Of a stretch of 64,000 nucleotides of DNA, positions 48,559 through 57,483 are shown piece after piece. Below the pieces are notes generated by a model. It did no database searches. It was given only the letters and a program-made list of their open reading frames with translations, and had not been told where the DNA came from. The stretch is from Acinetobacter haemolyticus (lineage in GTDB: Bacteria > Pseudomonadota > Gammaproteobacteria > Pseudomonadales > Moraxellaceae): positions 1 to 64,000 of the forward strand of contig NZ_OVCN01000007.1 in the NCBI RefSeq assembly GCF_900406815.1, written 5' to 3'. Made by a program: the position numbers and the translations under genes. Position 1 is the first letter of the stretch. Each line of letters starts with the position of its first letter.

Positions 48559-49380
48559 CTAATTTTTTGGCGCAAACGTGGGTGCGGTAAATACAGTATA
48601 TTGCGATGTGTGGCGCCATACTTGTAAAAAATCTGATTGTTGCGTTTGCGTTTGTAAATAATCGATAGTGGACTGAACAAATTGCTGATGATCTTGCTGA
48701 TTTAACTGACCTTTTAGTAATAACCAGCGTAAATAAACCAACCATGTATTCAATACATCACCTTCACAATAACTGGTTAATTTTAACCAATTATTATTAC
48801 GGACATATTCTGGCACACGATAACCAGACTCTCCACGCTTTCCCGGAAAACCGAGTAAGCAAGCAATATCATCTAATTTTTGGAAATTTCGACCATTAAA
48901 CATGGCCATCACATCCATCAAATCAACATGTCGATGATGATAGCGGTTTTGATAGTTATTAAACCGCTTCTGATTATCGATTTCACCTTGATCAAACAAA
49001 CTTGGTGCAGATAACCCATGATACATCGCACGAAATAAAATGACAGGCAAATCAAACTGAGAACCGTTCCAACTCACAAGAGTTGGCTGTTTTTTATCAA
49101 AAATCGATAAGAATTTTGCCAGCATCTCAGCTTCAGTATTTTGCTCTTGGCTAAATGAAAATAAACGAAAGCCTTTTTCATCTATCCACAAGCCAGAAAT
49201 ACAAACAATTTCGTGCAAAGGTAAACGTTGAAAATCCATCCCCGATTCTTGACGGCGAATCTTGGTCAATGCCTGCTCAACATCAGCCTCAGGTAAATCA
49301 AGATGATATAAATGAGCACCTGCCTTTAGATCAGTGAGTGTTTCAATATCGAACACTAAAATCGGAAAACGTAAGCTCAT
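48559..49380 (-). CDS. Predicted 3'-5' exonuclease (DnaQ-like DEDD, PolB-exo type)
   Basis: 273 residues from ATG 49380, with GAGGAA upstream. The catalytic Asp11 and Glu13 are in LVFDIETL; the next motif is LVSWNGSQFDLPVILFRAMYHG with the second Asp, and the third motif YCEGDVLNTWLVYLRW supplies another. It is the stand-alone exonuclease domain family related to family-B polymerase proofreading. Role and substrate are unproven. It lies between cysM and rlmD on the same strand. Confidence 0.88.
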   Translation of the reverse strand: MSLRFPILVFDIETLTDLKAGAHLYHLDLPEADVEQALTKIRRQESGMDFQRLPLHEIVCISGLWIDEKGFRLFSFSQEQNTEAEMLAKFLSIFDKKQPTLVSWNGSQFDLPVILFRAMYHGLSAPSLFDQGEIDNQKRFNNYQNRYHHRHVDLMDVMAMFNGRNFQKLDDIACLLGFPGKRGESGYRVPEYVRNNNWLKLTSYCEGDVLNTWLVYLRWLLLKGQLNQQDHQQFVQSTIDYLQTQTQQSDFLQVWRHTSQYTVFTAPTFAPKN

Positions 49381-49443
49381 CGTCAAAACTTCCTCAGGGA
49401 ACTGAAGAATCCTCTCTTTTTAATAGAGAAGTTGGGAGTAATT

Positions 49444-50373
49444 TTATTCATCATCTTGTACTGAGAATAAACCCGTTGATAAATAACGATCCCCGCGATC
49501 ACAAATAATGCAGACAATCACAGCATCTGGATTTTCTTCAGCGATTTTAATGGATGCCCAGACCGCACCACCCGAAGATGTGCCCGCACTAATTCCTTCA
49601 CTACGAGCCAATTTACGCATGGTACGTTCTGCTTCAATTTGCGGAATATCAATAATACGATCTACTCGACTACGATCAAAAATCGTAGGTAGATATGCTT
49701 CAGGCCAACGACGAATCCCTGCAATACTTGAACCATCAGAAGGCTGTAAGCCCACAATTTGAATCTCTGGGTTTTGTTCTTTTAAATATTTGGACACCCC
49801 CATAATGGTGCCAGTGGTTCCCATCGAACTGACAAAATGGGTAATTTTTCCGCCCGTTTGTTTCCAAATTTCAGGCCCCGTTGTCAGATAGTGTGCTTCA
49901 ACATTATCAGGGTTACCGAACTGATTTAAAACATAGCCCTTGCCTTCGGCTTGCATTTGCAATGCAAGGTCACGCGCACCTTCCATACCTTGTTGCTGAG
50001 TAACTTCGATTAACTCTGCGCCATAAGCAGACATTGCATCTTTACGCTCTTGGCTCATGTTATTCGGCATGATCAGCTTCATTTTATAACCACGCATGGC
50101 CGAAACCATCGCTAAAGCAATTCCCGTATTACCACTGGTTGCTTCAATCAAGGTATCACCCGGTTTAATTTGACCACGTTTTTCTGCTTGAACAATCATG
50201 TTATAGGCAGGACGATCTTTCACGGAACCTGCCGGGTTATTGCCTTCTAATTTTGCTAATACCGTGGCTTGAGTATGACTTGCTAAACGCTGTAAACGCA
50301 CTAAAGGTGTTTTACCCACATATTCATCTAGTAAAAATTCATCTGCTAAAAAATCTGGTTGCGTATTGGTCAT
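49444..50373 (-). CDS. cysM: Cysteine synthase B
   Basis: 309-residue PLP enzyme making cysteine from O-acetylserine and sulfide or thiosulfate. PLP lysine is in NPAGSVKDRPAYNM, the substrate loop is EATSGNTGIALA, and the phosphate cup GTTGTIMGVSKYL. CysM rather than CysK is chosen on the start LDEYVGKTPLVRLQR, the shorter length and the neighbourhood with gacS. The start is ATG 50373; an in-frame extension to 50430 overlaps the divergent promoter region. Confidence 0.93.
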   Translation of the reverse strand: MTNTQPDFLADEFLLDEYVGKTPLVRLQRLASHTQATVLAKLEGNNPAGSVKDRPAYNMIVQAEKRGQIKPGDTLIEATSGNTGIALAMVSAMRGYKMKLIMPNNMSQERKDAMSAYGAELIEVTQQQGMEGARDLALQMQAEGKGYVLNQFGNPDNVEAHYLTTGPEIWKQTGGKITHFVSSMGTTGTIMGVSKYLKEQNPEIQIVGLQPSDGSSIAGIRRWPEAYLPTIFDRSRVDRIIDIPQIEAERTMRKLARSEGISAGTSSGGAVWASIKIAEENPDAVIVCIICDRGDRYLSTGLFSVQDDE

Positions 50374-50519
50374 GATCGACACCGATATCAAGGTGGCGTC
50401 TATTGTATGAAAAAAAACACGAGACTGCATCTTTTCCCACGGCTTTTTATAGCGAGAAAAATGCTAGCCTGTTTAAAGCATGCTAAGATATTTTGCAGAA
50501 TGATAAGTCTGACCCAACT

Positions 50520-53330
50520 ATGTCAAATTTCAATAAAACTCTTTCCAAACGTTTACGGCTCAATCACGCTTATGGACAGCTCATCGCGCTGATCCTCGTT
50601 CCAATTGCGATTTTGACAGGCGTAGGCATTTTGTGGGTTTTATCTGAAACCACCAACGCTGCGAAACAGCAACAAAATGCAGAAGCTTCCGCGATTTTGG
50701 CACGTTACCATCAGACAGCAAATGACCTACTTCACTTAGTTGAAGAGCAACCTGATCAGTATGACCGTGCCCAAAACCTATTTCAGAAATTATTTGATGA
50801 GAGAAACCTACAACGTGCAGTTTTAATTGACAATAAAGGACAGACTTATTTAACCATTGGTTATCAAAACACACGTTACTGGCCTAACTTTCCCAAAAAC
50901 CGTGATTTTTTTGGTCCTATTTATCATAACAACAATAGTATTTACGGTTCAAAACTGGACAGTGAAAATCCAAATTCTGTATGGCTAATGATCGAGTTGA
51001 ATAATCATCCACTCGAACTTGCACGCTATAAAATCTTATTATCACTGGTCGCAACTGGCTTGCTTACCTTACTCATACTGTTGTTTTGTCTGAATGTTTT
51101 TTCTCGTCGCTGGCTAGCGCCACTTTACGAAATTCGTATGCAAATGCAGCGACTTAATGCAGACACTTTAGATCAACACATTGTAGTCAACAGTACGGGA
51201 GAATTACGCTTACTGCAACGTGATATCGCCAATGTGGTCAAACGACTTCATTTTAGTTTTTTAGAGCTGAAAGAGCATACGGAACAGACCGAAGAAGATT
51301 TACGTCGCACCCTAGACACTTTAGAAGTTCAGAATATTACTTATCGCCAAGCACGCGACCAAGCAATTTCATCCAACCAATCTAAATCAGTTTTTTTGGC
51401 CAATATCAGCCATGAATTACGCACACCACTCAACAGTATTGATGGTTTTATTCATTTATTATTACGCCAACAAAATTTAAGTAATGAACAAAATCTATAT
51501 CTACAAACGATTCGAAAGTCTTCTGCTCATTTATTGGCATTAATTAATGACGTACTCGATTTCTCTAAAATCGATGCAGGTAAACTTGAGCTCGAGACCG
51601 CACCATTTGATCTCGAAGAAGCCATTTTCGATGTGATGGATATGCTGTCTCCTTTGGCAGCGCAAAAACACATTAATATGGCATTCTACTATGCAGAAAA
51701 TATCCCGCAGTATGTGGTAGGCGATGCATTACGCTTTAAACAAATCCTGACCAACCTCATTTCCAACGCGATCAAGTTCACCCCGGATGGTGAAATTATT
51801 GTGCGTGTTCGGATGGAAGATGATGATATTGGTCAGTGTTTATTGCATTTCAGCGTGCAAGACAGTGGAATTGGTTTAAGCGGTACGGATCGCAAGAAAT
51901 TATTTGAATCTTTCTCACAAGGCGATGCTTCTGTTACTCGTCAATTTGGTGGTACTGGACTTGGTTTAGCGATTTCCAAACAATTAGTGCATCTGATGCG
52001 TGGTCAAATCGGCTTTGAAGACAACCAAGAACGTGCACCTACCGAAAAAGGTTCGACCTTCTGGTTCACCGCAGCATTTAAAGTTGAAGAAGAAGATGCT
52101 TTTGTTGAACATCCTCATTTTGATCATCTGCAAGTGGTATCTTATTTAGCCCATCCAGCGACGGCAAGTGTATTACGCCTCTATCTTGAAAATTATCATG
52201 TGGCGCATATTGAGACACAGTCAATTTTAGATTTATTCAGTCGCCTCAACCATTTGAATCAGCAAGAAAATACATGGTTGATTGTAGATCACAGTGGTGA
52301 TACAGAAGCTTTATTGAAAGAGATTCGCCAACGTTATCATGGCAATTTAGCGGTATATGGCTATCAAATGAGTCTTGATCCAAACATGCTCAATGAATAT
52401 CGCGCTCGTCCAATCTATCAACCATTGAGCCGTCGTGAACTCATTCAACTCTTAGCAAATCAGCCGATCTTTGAACAGGAACCTGAAGACTTTAATGGTC
52501 AAGGGCTTCATGTCTTGGCCGTCGATGATCATTTGCCAAATCTGATTGTCTTGGAAGCATTACTGGGCGAACTCAATGTAACGACGACCAAAGCATTGAG
52601 TGGGCAAAAAGCCATTGATCTGATTCAAGAGCGAATTGAACAGAAGTCTCCCCCATTTGATTTGGTGTTTATGGATATTCAAATGCCTGTGATGTCAGGT
52701 ATTGATACCACCCGTGCCATTCGTTCACTAGAGTCAACACTGGATACGGGTATGCAACTTCCAATCATTGCATTAACGGCCCATGCCTTGGCAGATGAAA
52801 AACAGAAATTGCTCAAAGTGGGTATGAACGATTATGTGACCAAACCAATTCAAATGGAGCAAATCATTCAAATCCTCACCCAATGGACCAAAAATAATTT
52901 TAGTTCACAGCCAACCACAACTGAAACGAAACGTCCAATTGAGTCGATTGACCCACAAATTTTAAACTGGCAACAAAGCATTCAACTTGCTGCCAACAAA
53001 GAAGATTTAGCTCAAGATTTGTTAGGTATGTTGGTGGATAGCTTTGATATCGAGCTAAATGAAATGCAACAACTGATTGAAGTAGAAGATTTCCCTCAAC
53101 TTGAGCATGTTTTACACCGACTCTATGGCGCAACACGCTATGTAGGTACACCTACGTTACAACGGATTGCAGGTGAGTTTGAGCAATTTGTATCTACTCT
53201 ACGCAAAGAACGACGCAAAGCAGATGATATATTTATTCGAGAAACCAATCACCGCTTCAATGAGCTTAATGCGGCGATTGAGCAAGTCAGACAAGCAGCA
53301 AATCTCGTCTTGAACGGACATGATAACTAA
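50520..53330 (+). CDS. gacS: Hybrid sensor histidine kinase GacS/BarA
   Basis: 936-residue inner-membrane tripartite kinase. An N-terminal helix (QLIALILVPIAILTGVGILWVL) and a second helix near 180-200 flank a periplasmic sensor. A HAMP region and a coiled coil follow. His298 in NISHELRTPLN is the kinase site; the ATPase domain ends with FGGTGLGLAISK; Asp719 is the receiver acceptor in VFMDIQMPVMSG; His866 is in the Hpt domain (VLHRLYGATRYVG). It phosphorylates GacA, encoded elsewhere, controlling secondary metabolism, biofilm and virulence. It is divergent from cysM. Confidence 0.94.
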   Translation: MSNFNKTLSKRLRLNHAYGQLIALILVPIAILTGVGILWVLSETTNAAKQQQNAEASAILARYHQTANDLLHLVEEQPDQYDRAQNLFQKLFDERNLQRAVLIDNKGQTYLTIGYQNTRYWPNFPKNRDFFGPIYHNNNSIYGSKLDSENPNSVWLMIELNNHPLELARYKILLSLVATGLLTLLILLFCLNVFSRRWLAPLYEIRMQMQRLNADTLDQHIVVNSTGELRLLQRDIANVVKRLHFSFLELKEHTEQTEEDLRRTLDTLEVQNITYRQARDQAISSNQSKSVFLANISHELRTPLNSIDGFIHLLLRQQNLSNEQNLYLQTIRKSSAHLLALINDVLDFSKIDAGKLELETAPFDLEEAIFDVMDMLSPLAAQKHINMAFYYAENIPQYVVGDALRFKQILTNLISNAIKFTPDGEIIVRVRMEDDDIGQCLLHFSVQDSGIGLSGTDRKKLFESFSQGDASVTRQFGGTGLGLAISKQLVHLMRGQIGFEDNQERAPTEKGSTFWFTAAFKVEEEDAFVEHPHFDHLQVVSYLAHPATASVLRLYLENYHVAHIETQSILDLFSRLNHLNQQENTWLIVDHSGDTEALLKEIRQRYHGNLAVYGYQMSLDPNMLNEYRARPIYQPLSRRELIQLLANQPIFEQEPEDFNGQGLHVLAVDDHLPNLIVLEALLGELNVTTTKALSGQKAIDLIQERIEQKSPPFDLVFMDIQMPVMSGIDTTRAIRSLESTLDTGMQLPIIALTAHALADEKQKLLKVGMNDYVTKPIQMEQIIQILTQWTKNNFSSQPTTTETKRPIESIDPQILNWQQSIQLAANKEDLAQDLLGMLVDSFDIELNEMQQLIEVEDFPQLEHVLHRLYGATRYVGTPTLQRIAGEFEQFVSTLRKERRKADDIFIRETNHRFNELNAAIEQVRQAANLVLNGHDN

Positions 53331-53407
53331 GATGACTGACGTGTCATGTTTCAGGATAAAAACTCATGCTATGCTGCCGATCATCAAACACAATAAGAGT
53401 AGAACCG

Positions 53408-54196
53408 ATGGCACTTTTACGCGTTGAAAAAAACAATGGAATCGCAACGGTATCGTTAAATCGTCCAGACAAACGCAATGCGATGAGCTTTGCTTTACTG
53501 AAAGAGTTGGTTTCAACAGCTAAAAAAATTGAAAAAGATCGCTCTATTCGCTGTGTTATTCTAACTGGCGAAGCACATGTATTCAGTGCTGGTATCGATT
53601 TATCAGACCTAAACAATCCTAAAAATACAGCATTTGCTGCATGGGAACTGGTCAAACCAGGGCAAAGCCTATTTCAGAAAGCATTCCTCATTTGGCAAAA
53701 TCTACCGATTCCTGTTATTGCTGCGATTGAAGGCTATTGCTTTGGGGCGGGTATGCAACTTGCGCTAGCAGCAGACATCCGGATCGCAGCACCAAAAACA
53801 CAAATGTCGATTATGGAAAGTCGCTGGGGACTTGTGCCAGACATGGGTTTAACACGTTCACTCAAAGGTCTGATTGGCGTGGATTTAGCCAAAGAGTTGA
53901 CCCTCACTGCACGGATTTTTGATGCTGAATATGCCAAAGAAATTGGCTTAGTCACCCACCTAGATACTGATCCTCTCGCCAAAGCCAATGCTATCGCTCA
54001 AGAAATGCTACAACGCTCACCAGATGCCCTAATGGCTGCCAAGCGTGTTTTAGACGCGATGGAGCATCGACCAGAAAAAGCCCTTCGTTTAGAAAAACTT
54101 TGGCAACTCAAACTACTATTAGGTAAAAACAGTGCACTTGCCCGTAAGAAGGACAAAAATCCAGAGGTTGAGTTCTTACCAAGACAGTATAAATAG
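53408..54196 (+). CDS. Crotonase/enoyl-CoA hydratase family protein
   Basis: 262 residues. The oxyanion-hole parts are VFSAGIDLSDL near 60 and EGYCFGAGMQLALAADIRIA near 105. The acid/base region MESRWGLVPDMGLTR has Glu and Asp placed as in dienoyl-CoA isomerases, but the third acidic residue of that group is Gln here (GMQLALA). Function may be a hydratase or isomerase in fatty-acid breakdown. The ATG at 53408 is preferred over the in-frame 53366, since the crotonase fold starts there. Confidence 0.85.
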   Translation: MALLRVEKNNGIATVSLNRPDKRNAMSFALLKELVSTAKKIEKDRSIRCVILTGEAHVFSAGIDLSDLNNPKNTAFAAWELVKPGQSLFQKAFLIWQNLPIPVIAAIEGYCFGAGMQLALAADIRIAAPKTQMSIMESRWGLVPDMGLTRSLKGLIGVDLAKELTLTARIFDAEYAKEIGLVTHLDTDPLAKANAIAQEMLQRSPDALMAAKRVLDAMEHRPEKALRLEKLWQLKLLLGKNSALARKKDKNPEVEFLPRQYK

Positions 54197-54270
54197 ACGT
54201 TGAGAAGCTTATGAGTGGGGGCATTCGGTACGCTCCCGCAAATATACTCAAAACAGTACAGGCAATGAAC

Positions 54271-55134
54271 ATGATACTTGATCAAAAAACCCCCATCGCT
54301 TTTTTAGGTATGGGTTTAATGGGTACACGTATGGCTGCCCGACTGCTTCAAGCTGGTTACGCTGTTGCCATTTGGAATCGCAGCCCGCAGGCATGTGAAG
54401 CACTGATTCAACAAGGTGCAACTGCCTTAACTTTAGAAGAAATTGGCAATTACCCTGTCATTTTGACATGTTTAGCAGATGATCAAGCAGTTCAAAGTGT
54501 TTTTAATCAGATCCAGCCTTATCTAAAAGCCAAGCAAATCATTGTCGACTTTTCTAGCTTATCTGTTGCAGTAACCCATCAACTAGCAACTACAGCACAG
54601 CAACAACAAGTCCTATGGATTGATTCCCCAGTATCTGGTGGAACCACAGGTGCAGAACAAGGGACTTTAGTCATTTTTGCAGGTGGGGATGCCGAAACAA
54701 TTCAACGACTCGAACCGATCTACTCAGTGCTTGCCCAGCGTGTTACCCGAATGGGCGAGTCAGGTACAGGACAAGCAACTAAGATTTGTAATCAACTGAT
54801 TGTTGCTGCCAACAGTACGCTGATTGCGGAAGCAGTTGCACTTGCAGATCAAGCAGGTGTAGATACCCGTTTACTCGCCCCTGCGCTTGCAGGGGGTTTT
54901 GCAGATTCGAAACCCTTTCAGATTCTTGCACCGCGCATGGCAACCCATGTGTTTGAACCTGTGCAATGGAAAGTTCAGACGTTATCTAAAGATTTAAACA
55001 ATGCGTTACAACTCGCACAAAGTTTTAACCTAAAGATACCTGTGGCACAAAAAGCCTTAGCACAGTTACAAGCGCACCAACAAAATGGCTTTGCTGAGAA
55101 AGATTTAGCTACTATCATCAAATATATAGAATAA
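54271..55134 (+). CDS. Beta-hydroxyacid dehydrogenase (tartronate-semialdehyde reductase/3-HIBADH type)
   Basis: 288 residues from ATG 54271 (AGG 8 bases upstream). The NAD(P) motif is FLGMGLMGTRMAARLL near 11, substrate motif DSPVSGGTTGAEQGTLVIFAGG near 119, and the catalytic Lys lies in GTGQATKICNQLI. With the next gene it makes a reductase/isomerase pair. Two pathways fit: GlxR/Hyi (glyoxylate to glycerate) or LtnD/OtnI (tetronate use). The gene for glyoxylate carboligase or a tetronate kinase is not here. Confidence 0.85.
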   Translation: MILDQKTPIAFLGMGLMGTRMAARLLQAGYAVAIWNRSPQACEALIQQGATALTLEEIGNYPVILTCLADDQAVQSVFNQIQPYLKAKQIIVDFSSLSVAVTHQLATTAQQQQVLWIDSPVSGGTTGAEQGTLVIFAGGDAETIQRLEPIYSVLAQRVTRMGESGTGQATKICNQLIVAANSTLIAEAVALADQAGVDTRLLAPALAGGFADSKPFQILAPRMATHVFEPVQWKVQTLSKDLNNALQLAQSFNLKIPVAQKALAQLQAHQQNGFAEKDLATIIKYIE

Positions 55135-55159
55135 TAATTAATGCTTCATGGAGTTTGAT

Positions 55160-55954
55160 ATGAGCCATCTTGCAGTCAATTTATCGATGATTTTTACAGA
55201 AGTGCCACTCATCGAACGTTTTGCATTGGCACACGCACATGGATTTCAACATGTCGAGATCCAATTCCCTTATGAACTTGAAATATTTGATATACAAGCA
55301 CAACTGAACCAATACAACCTGTCACTTTGTCTAATCAACGCCCCTGCTGGTGATCTGATGCAAGGCGGTAATGGTTTAGCGGGTGTGCCAGGTCTTGAAA
55401 CCACATTTCATCAAGCACTGGAACTGGCAATCAGTTATGCAACCGCATTAAATGTTCCGCGTATCAACATTTTAGCGGGTAAACAGCCTTTGGATGCAGA
55501 TTTATTGCCATGCTTAAATACACTTGCGAGCAACTTAAAACTGGCCTGCCACATGCTGACCGAACATCATATTGAACCTGTATTTGAAATGATCAATGGT
55601 ACAGATATGCCGCGTTTTCTGATTCAAAACATTGCCCAAGGTCAAGAAATGCTCGAGGCTGTGAATCATCCAGCCTTAAAAATGCAATATGACTGTTATC
55701 ATATGGCGATGATGGGCGAAGATGTTTTAGCGGGTTTACAAGAAAATATTCACCAAATCGGTCATATTCAATTTGCGGATTGTCCAAGTCGCCATGAACC
55801 GGATACAGGAAATATTCCCTATAAACAAATCTTTGACTGGTTATTACAAAGTGACTATCAAGGAGTAATTGCTGCAGAATACAGACCAAAAGAACATTCA
55901 GATCAATCTTTTGCATGGAAACAGAAGTATTTCTCCAATGATGTGAATACATAA
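55160..55954 (+). CDS. Hydroxypyruvate isomerase family TIM-barrel protein
   Basis: 264 residues of the xylose-isomerase-like TIM barrel. The Hyi signature appears as VNLSMIFTEVPLIERFALAHAHGFQHVEIQFPYE at the N-terminus, with metal ligands in FEMINGTDMPRF, MQYDCYHM, and QFADCPSRHEPDTGNI, and ends with EYRPK. GGAG precedes ATG 55160. It interconverts hydroxypyruvate and tartronate semialdehyde, or acts as a 2-oxotetronate isomerase (OtnI). It is 25 bases downstream of the reductase gene and probably in the same transcript. Confidence 0.85.
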   Translation: MSHLAVNLSMIFTEVPLIERFALAHAHGFQHVEIQFPYELEIFDIQAQLNQYNLSLCLINAPAGDLMQGGNGLAGVPGLETTFHQALELAISYATALNVPRINILAGKQPLDADLLPCLNTLASNLKLACHMLTEHHIEPVFEMINGTDMPRFLIQNIAQGQEMLEAVNHPALKMQYDCYHMAMMGEDVLAGLQENIHQIGHIQFADCPSRHEPDTGNIPYKQIFDWLLQSDYQGVIAAEYRPKEHSDQSFAWKQKYFSNDVNT

Positions 55955-56035
55955 ACTGTTACGGCTAAAATTTGAGTTTTTTTGTTAAAAACGGTATATT
56001 TGAAGATGAGTAATTGTCAGGAAAATATACCCTCT

Positions 56036-56434
56036 ATGAATTTAGAACCATCGCCCAGCGCTTCTAATTCTCACGACCTAAAAATCACAACATCAAACAA
56101 AGATGTACACGCTTGCTTAAAAGTTGTACATGAAGCCCTCACTGATGTAAAAGCCAAAGATATTTTAGAACTTGATGTAAGTTCTATTAGCAATGTCGCT
56201 GATGCAATTGTAATTGCTAGCGGTACTTCAACTCGTCATGTTAAAGCCCTTGCTGACAATGTTGCTGATGAAGCACGTAAAGCAGGTATCCGTCCACTCG
56301 GCGTCGAAGGCGAACGAGATGCAGAATGGATCCTCATTGATCTAGGTTATGTCGTTGTACATGTAATGTTACCTACTGCCCGTAAGTTTTATGATCTTGA
56401 AAGCTTATGGTGCACTCCTGAATCAGTAGCTTAA
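56036..56434 (+). CDS. rsfS: Ribosomal silencing factor RsfS
   Basis: About 132 residues. It binds ribosomal protein L14 and blocks subunit joining in starved cells. Core motifs are DILELDVSSISNVADAIVIASGTSTRHVKALADNV and VEGERDAEWILIDLGYVVVHVMLPTARKFYDLESLW. The start is uncertain: ATG 56036 (AGGA 13 bases upstream) or ATG 56006; the family core begins well after both. It is not next to nadD or rlmH, its usual partners. Confidence 0.92.
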   Translation: MNLEPSPSASNSHDLKITTSNKDVHACLKVVHEALTDVKAKDILELDVSSISNVADAIVIASGTSTRHVKALADNVADEARKAGIRPLGVEGERDAEWILIDLGYVVVHVMLPTARKFYDLESLWCTPESVA

Positions 56435-56448
56435 CCTTTCATACATAA

Positions 56449-56475
56449 AGAGCGATCTAATAGATCGCTTTTTTA
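56449..56475 (+). terminator. Terminator after rsfS
   Basis: 8-bp stem (56451-56458 with 56462-56469), three-base loop and T-run. Confidence 0.9.
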
Positions 56476-56600
56476 ATGCCTAATTCTCAAGCTCTACCTT
56501 TCATCTTAGCAAAAACTGACATGAAAAATTGTCAAATTTAACGCATTATAGAATCGCTTTAAAACTCAATTGATAAAAATCCATAACTGGAGTAAATGAA

Positions 56601-57422
56601 GTGAAAATTCTAATTACTGGTGCAAACACAGGTATTGGTTTTGCGACTGCTGAGCAACTTATTAAACAAGGACAACATGTCATTTTGGCTTGCCGCAATC
56701 CATTAAAAGCCCAAGAAGCTCAAAACAAATTACGCGCGCTAAATCAAGGGCAAGTCGATTTGGTGTCGCTTGATCTAAATAGCCTCGAAAATACACGTAA
56801 AGCAGCTGATGAAATTGCTGATCGTTATGGCAATCTAGATATATTAATCAATAATGCTGGGCTTTTTTCCAAAACCAAACAGCTCACTCACGATGGCTTT
56901 GAACAGCAATTTGGGGTGAACTACCTCGGACATTTTCTATTTACCCAAAAACTACTTCCTGTACTAAAACAAGCACCCAAAGCACGAATTATCCATCTCG
57001 CATCCATTGCGCATTGGGTAGGGTCAATTAAGCCTAATAAATTTCGCGCTGAAGGTTTTTACAATCCTTTGTTTTATTATGGCCAATCTAAACTTGCCAA
57101 TCTCCTATTCAGCAATGCACTAGCTGAGCAAATGGCCGGCACCAGCATTACCAATAATGCATTGCATCCTGGCGGTGTTGCATCTGATATCTATAGAGAA
57201 CTGCCAAAACCTGTTTATGAAGTTATGAAAATAGGTTTAGTACCTACTTCAGTTCCCGCAAAACTCATCACTGAAATGGCCATTGGAGATAGTTGGGCAA
57301 ACCGCAATGGCGAATATGTCAGTGCACATATGCCAGACTGGAGATCTCCTCATGCTAAAAACCAACAGCTTGCTCGTGATCTCTATGCTCAATCTATGGA
57401 TTTTGTAGAAAAGTATCTTTAA
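56601..57422 (+). CDS. SDR family oxidoreductase (retinol dehydrogenase-like)
   Basis: 273 residues starting at GTG 56601, with GGAG 8 bases upstream. The cofactor motif is TGANTGIGFATAEQL, the Arg in LACRNPLKA suggests NADP, NNAGLF near 88, and the catalytic Ser/Tyr/Lys are in HLASIAHW and YGQSKLAN. The C-terminal half (HPGGVASDIYRE) matches the retinol-dehydrogenase/WW-domain oxidoreductase branch. Substrate unknown. Confidence 0.88.
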   Translation: MKILITGANTGIGFATAEQLIKQGQHVILACRNPLKAQEAQNKLRALNQGQVDLVSLDLNSLENTRKAADEIADRYGNLDILINNAGLFSKTKQLTHDGFEQQFGVNYLGHFLFTQKLLPVLKQAPKARIIHLASIAHWVGSIKPNKFRAEGFYNPLFYYGQSKLANLLFSNALAEQMAGTSITNNALHPGGVASDIYRELPKPVYEVMKIGLVPTSVPAKLITEMAIGDSWANRNGEYVSAHMPDWRSPHAKNQQLARDLYAQSMDFVEKYL

Positions 57423-57440
57423 ACGATTAGAACGAAATAA

Positions 57441-57464
57441 AAAAGCCACCCTAGGGTGGCTTTT
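57441..57464. terminator. Palindromic bidirectional terminator between SDR and pntB
   Basis: A 24-base perfect palindrome centred on CCTAGG, with A- and T-runs at the two ends. Confidence 0.92.
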
Positions 57465-57483
57465 CAATCCTGATGAGGTCAGA

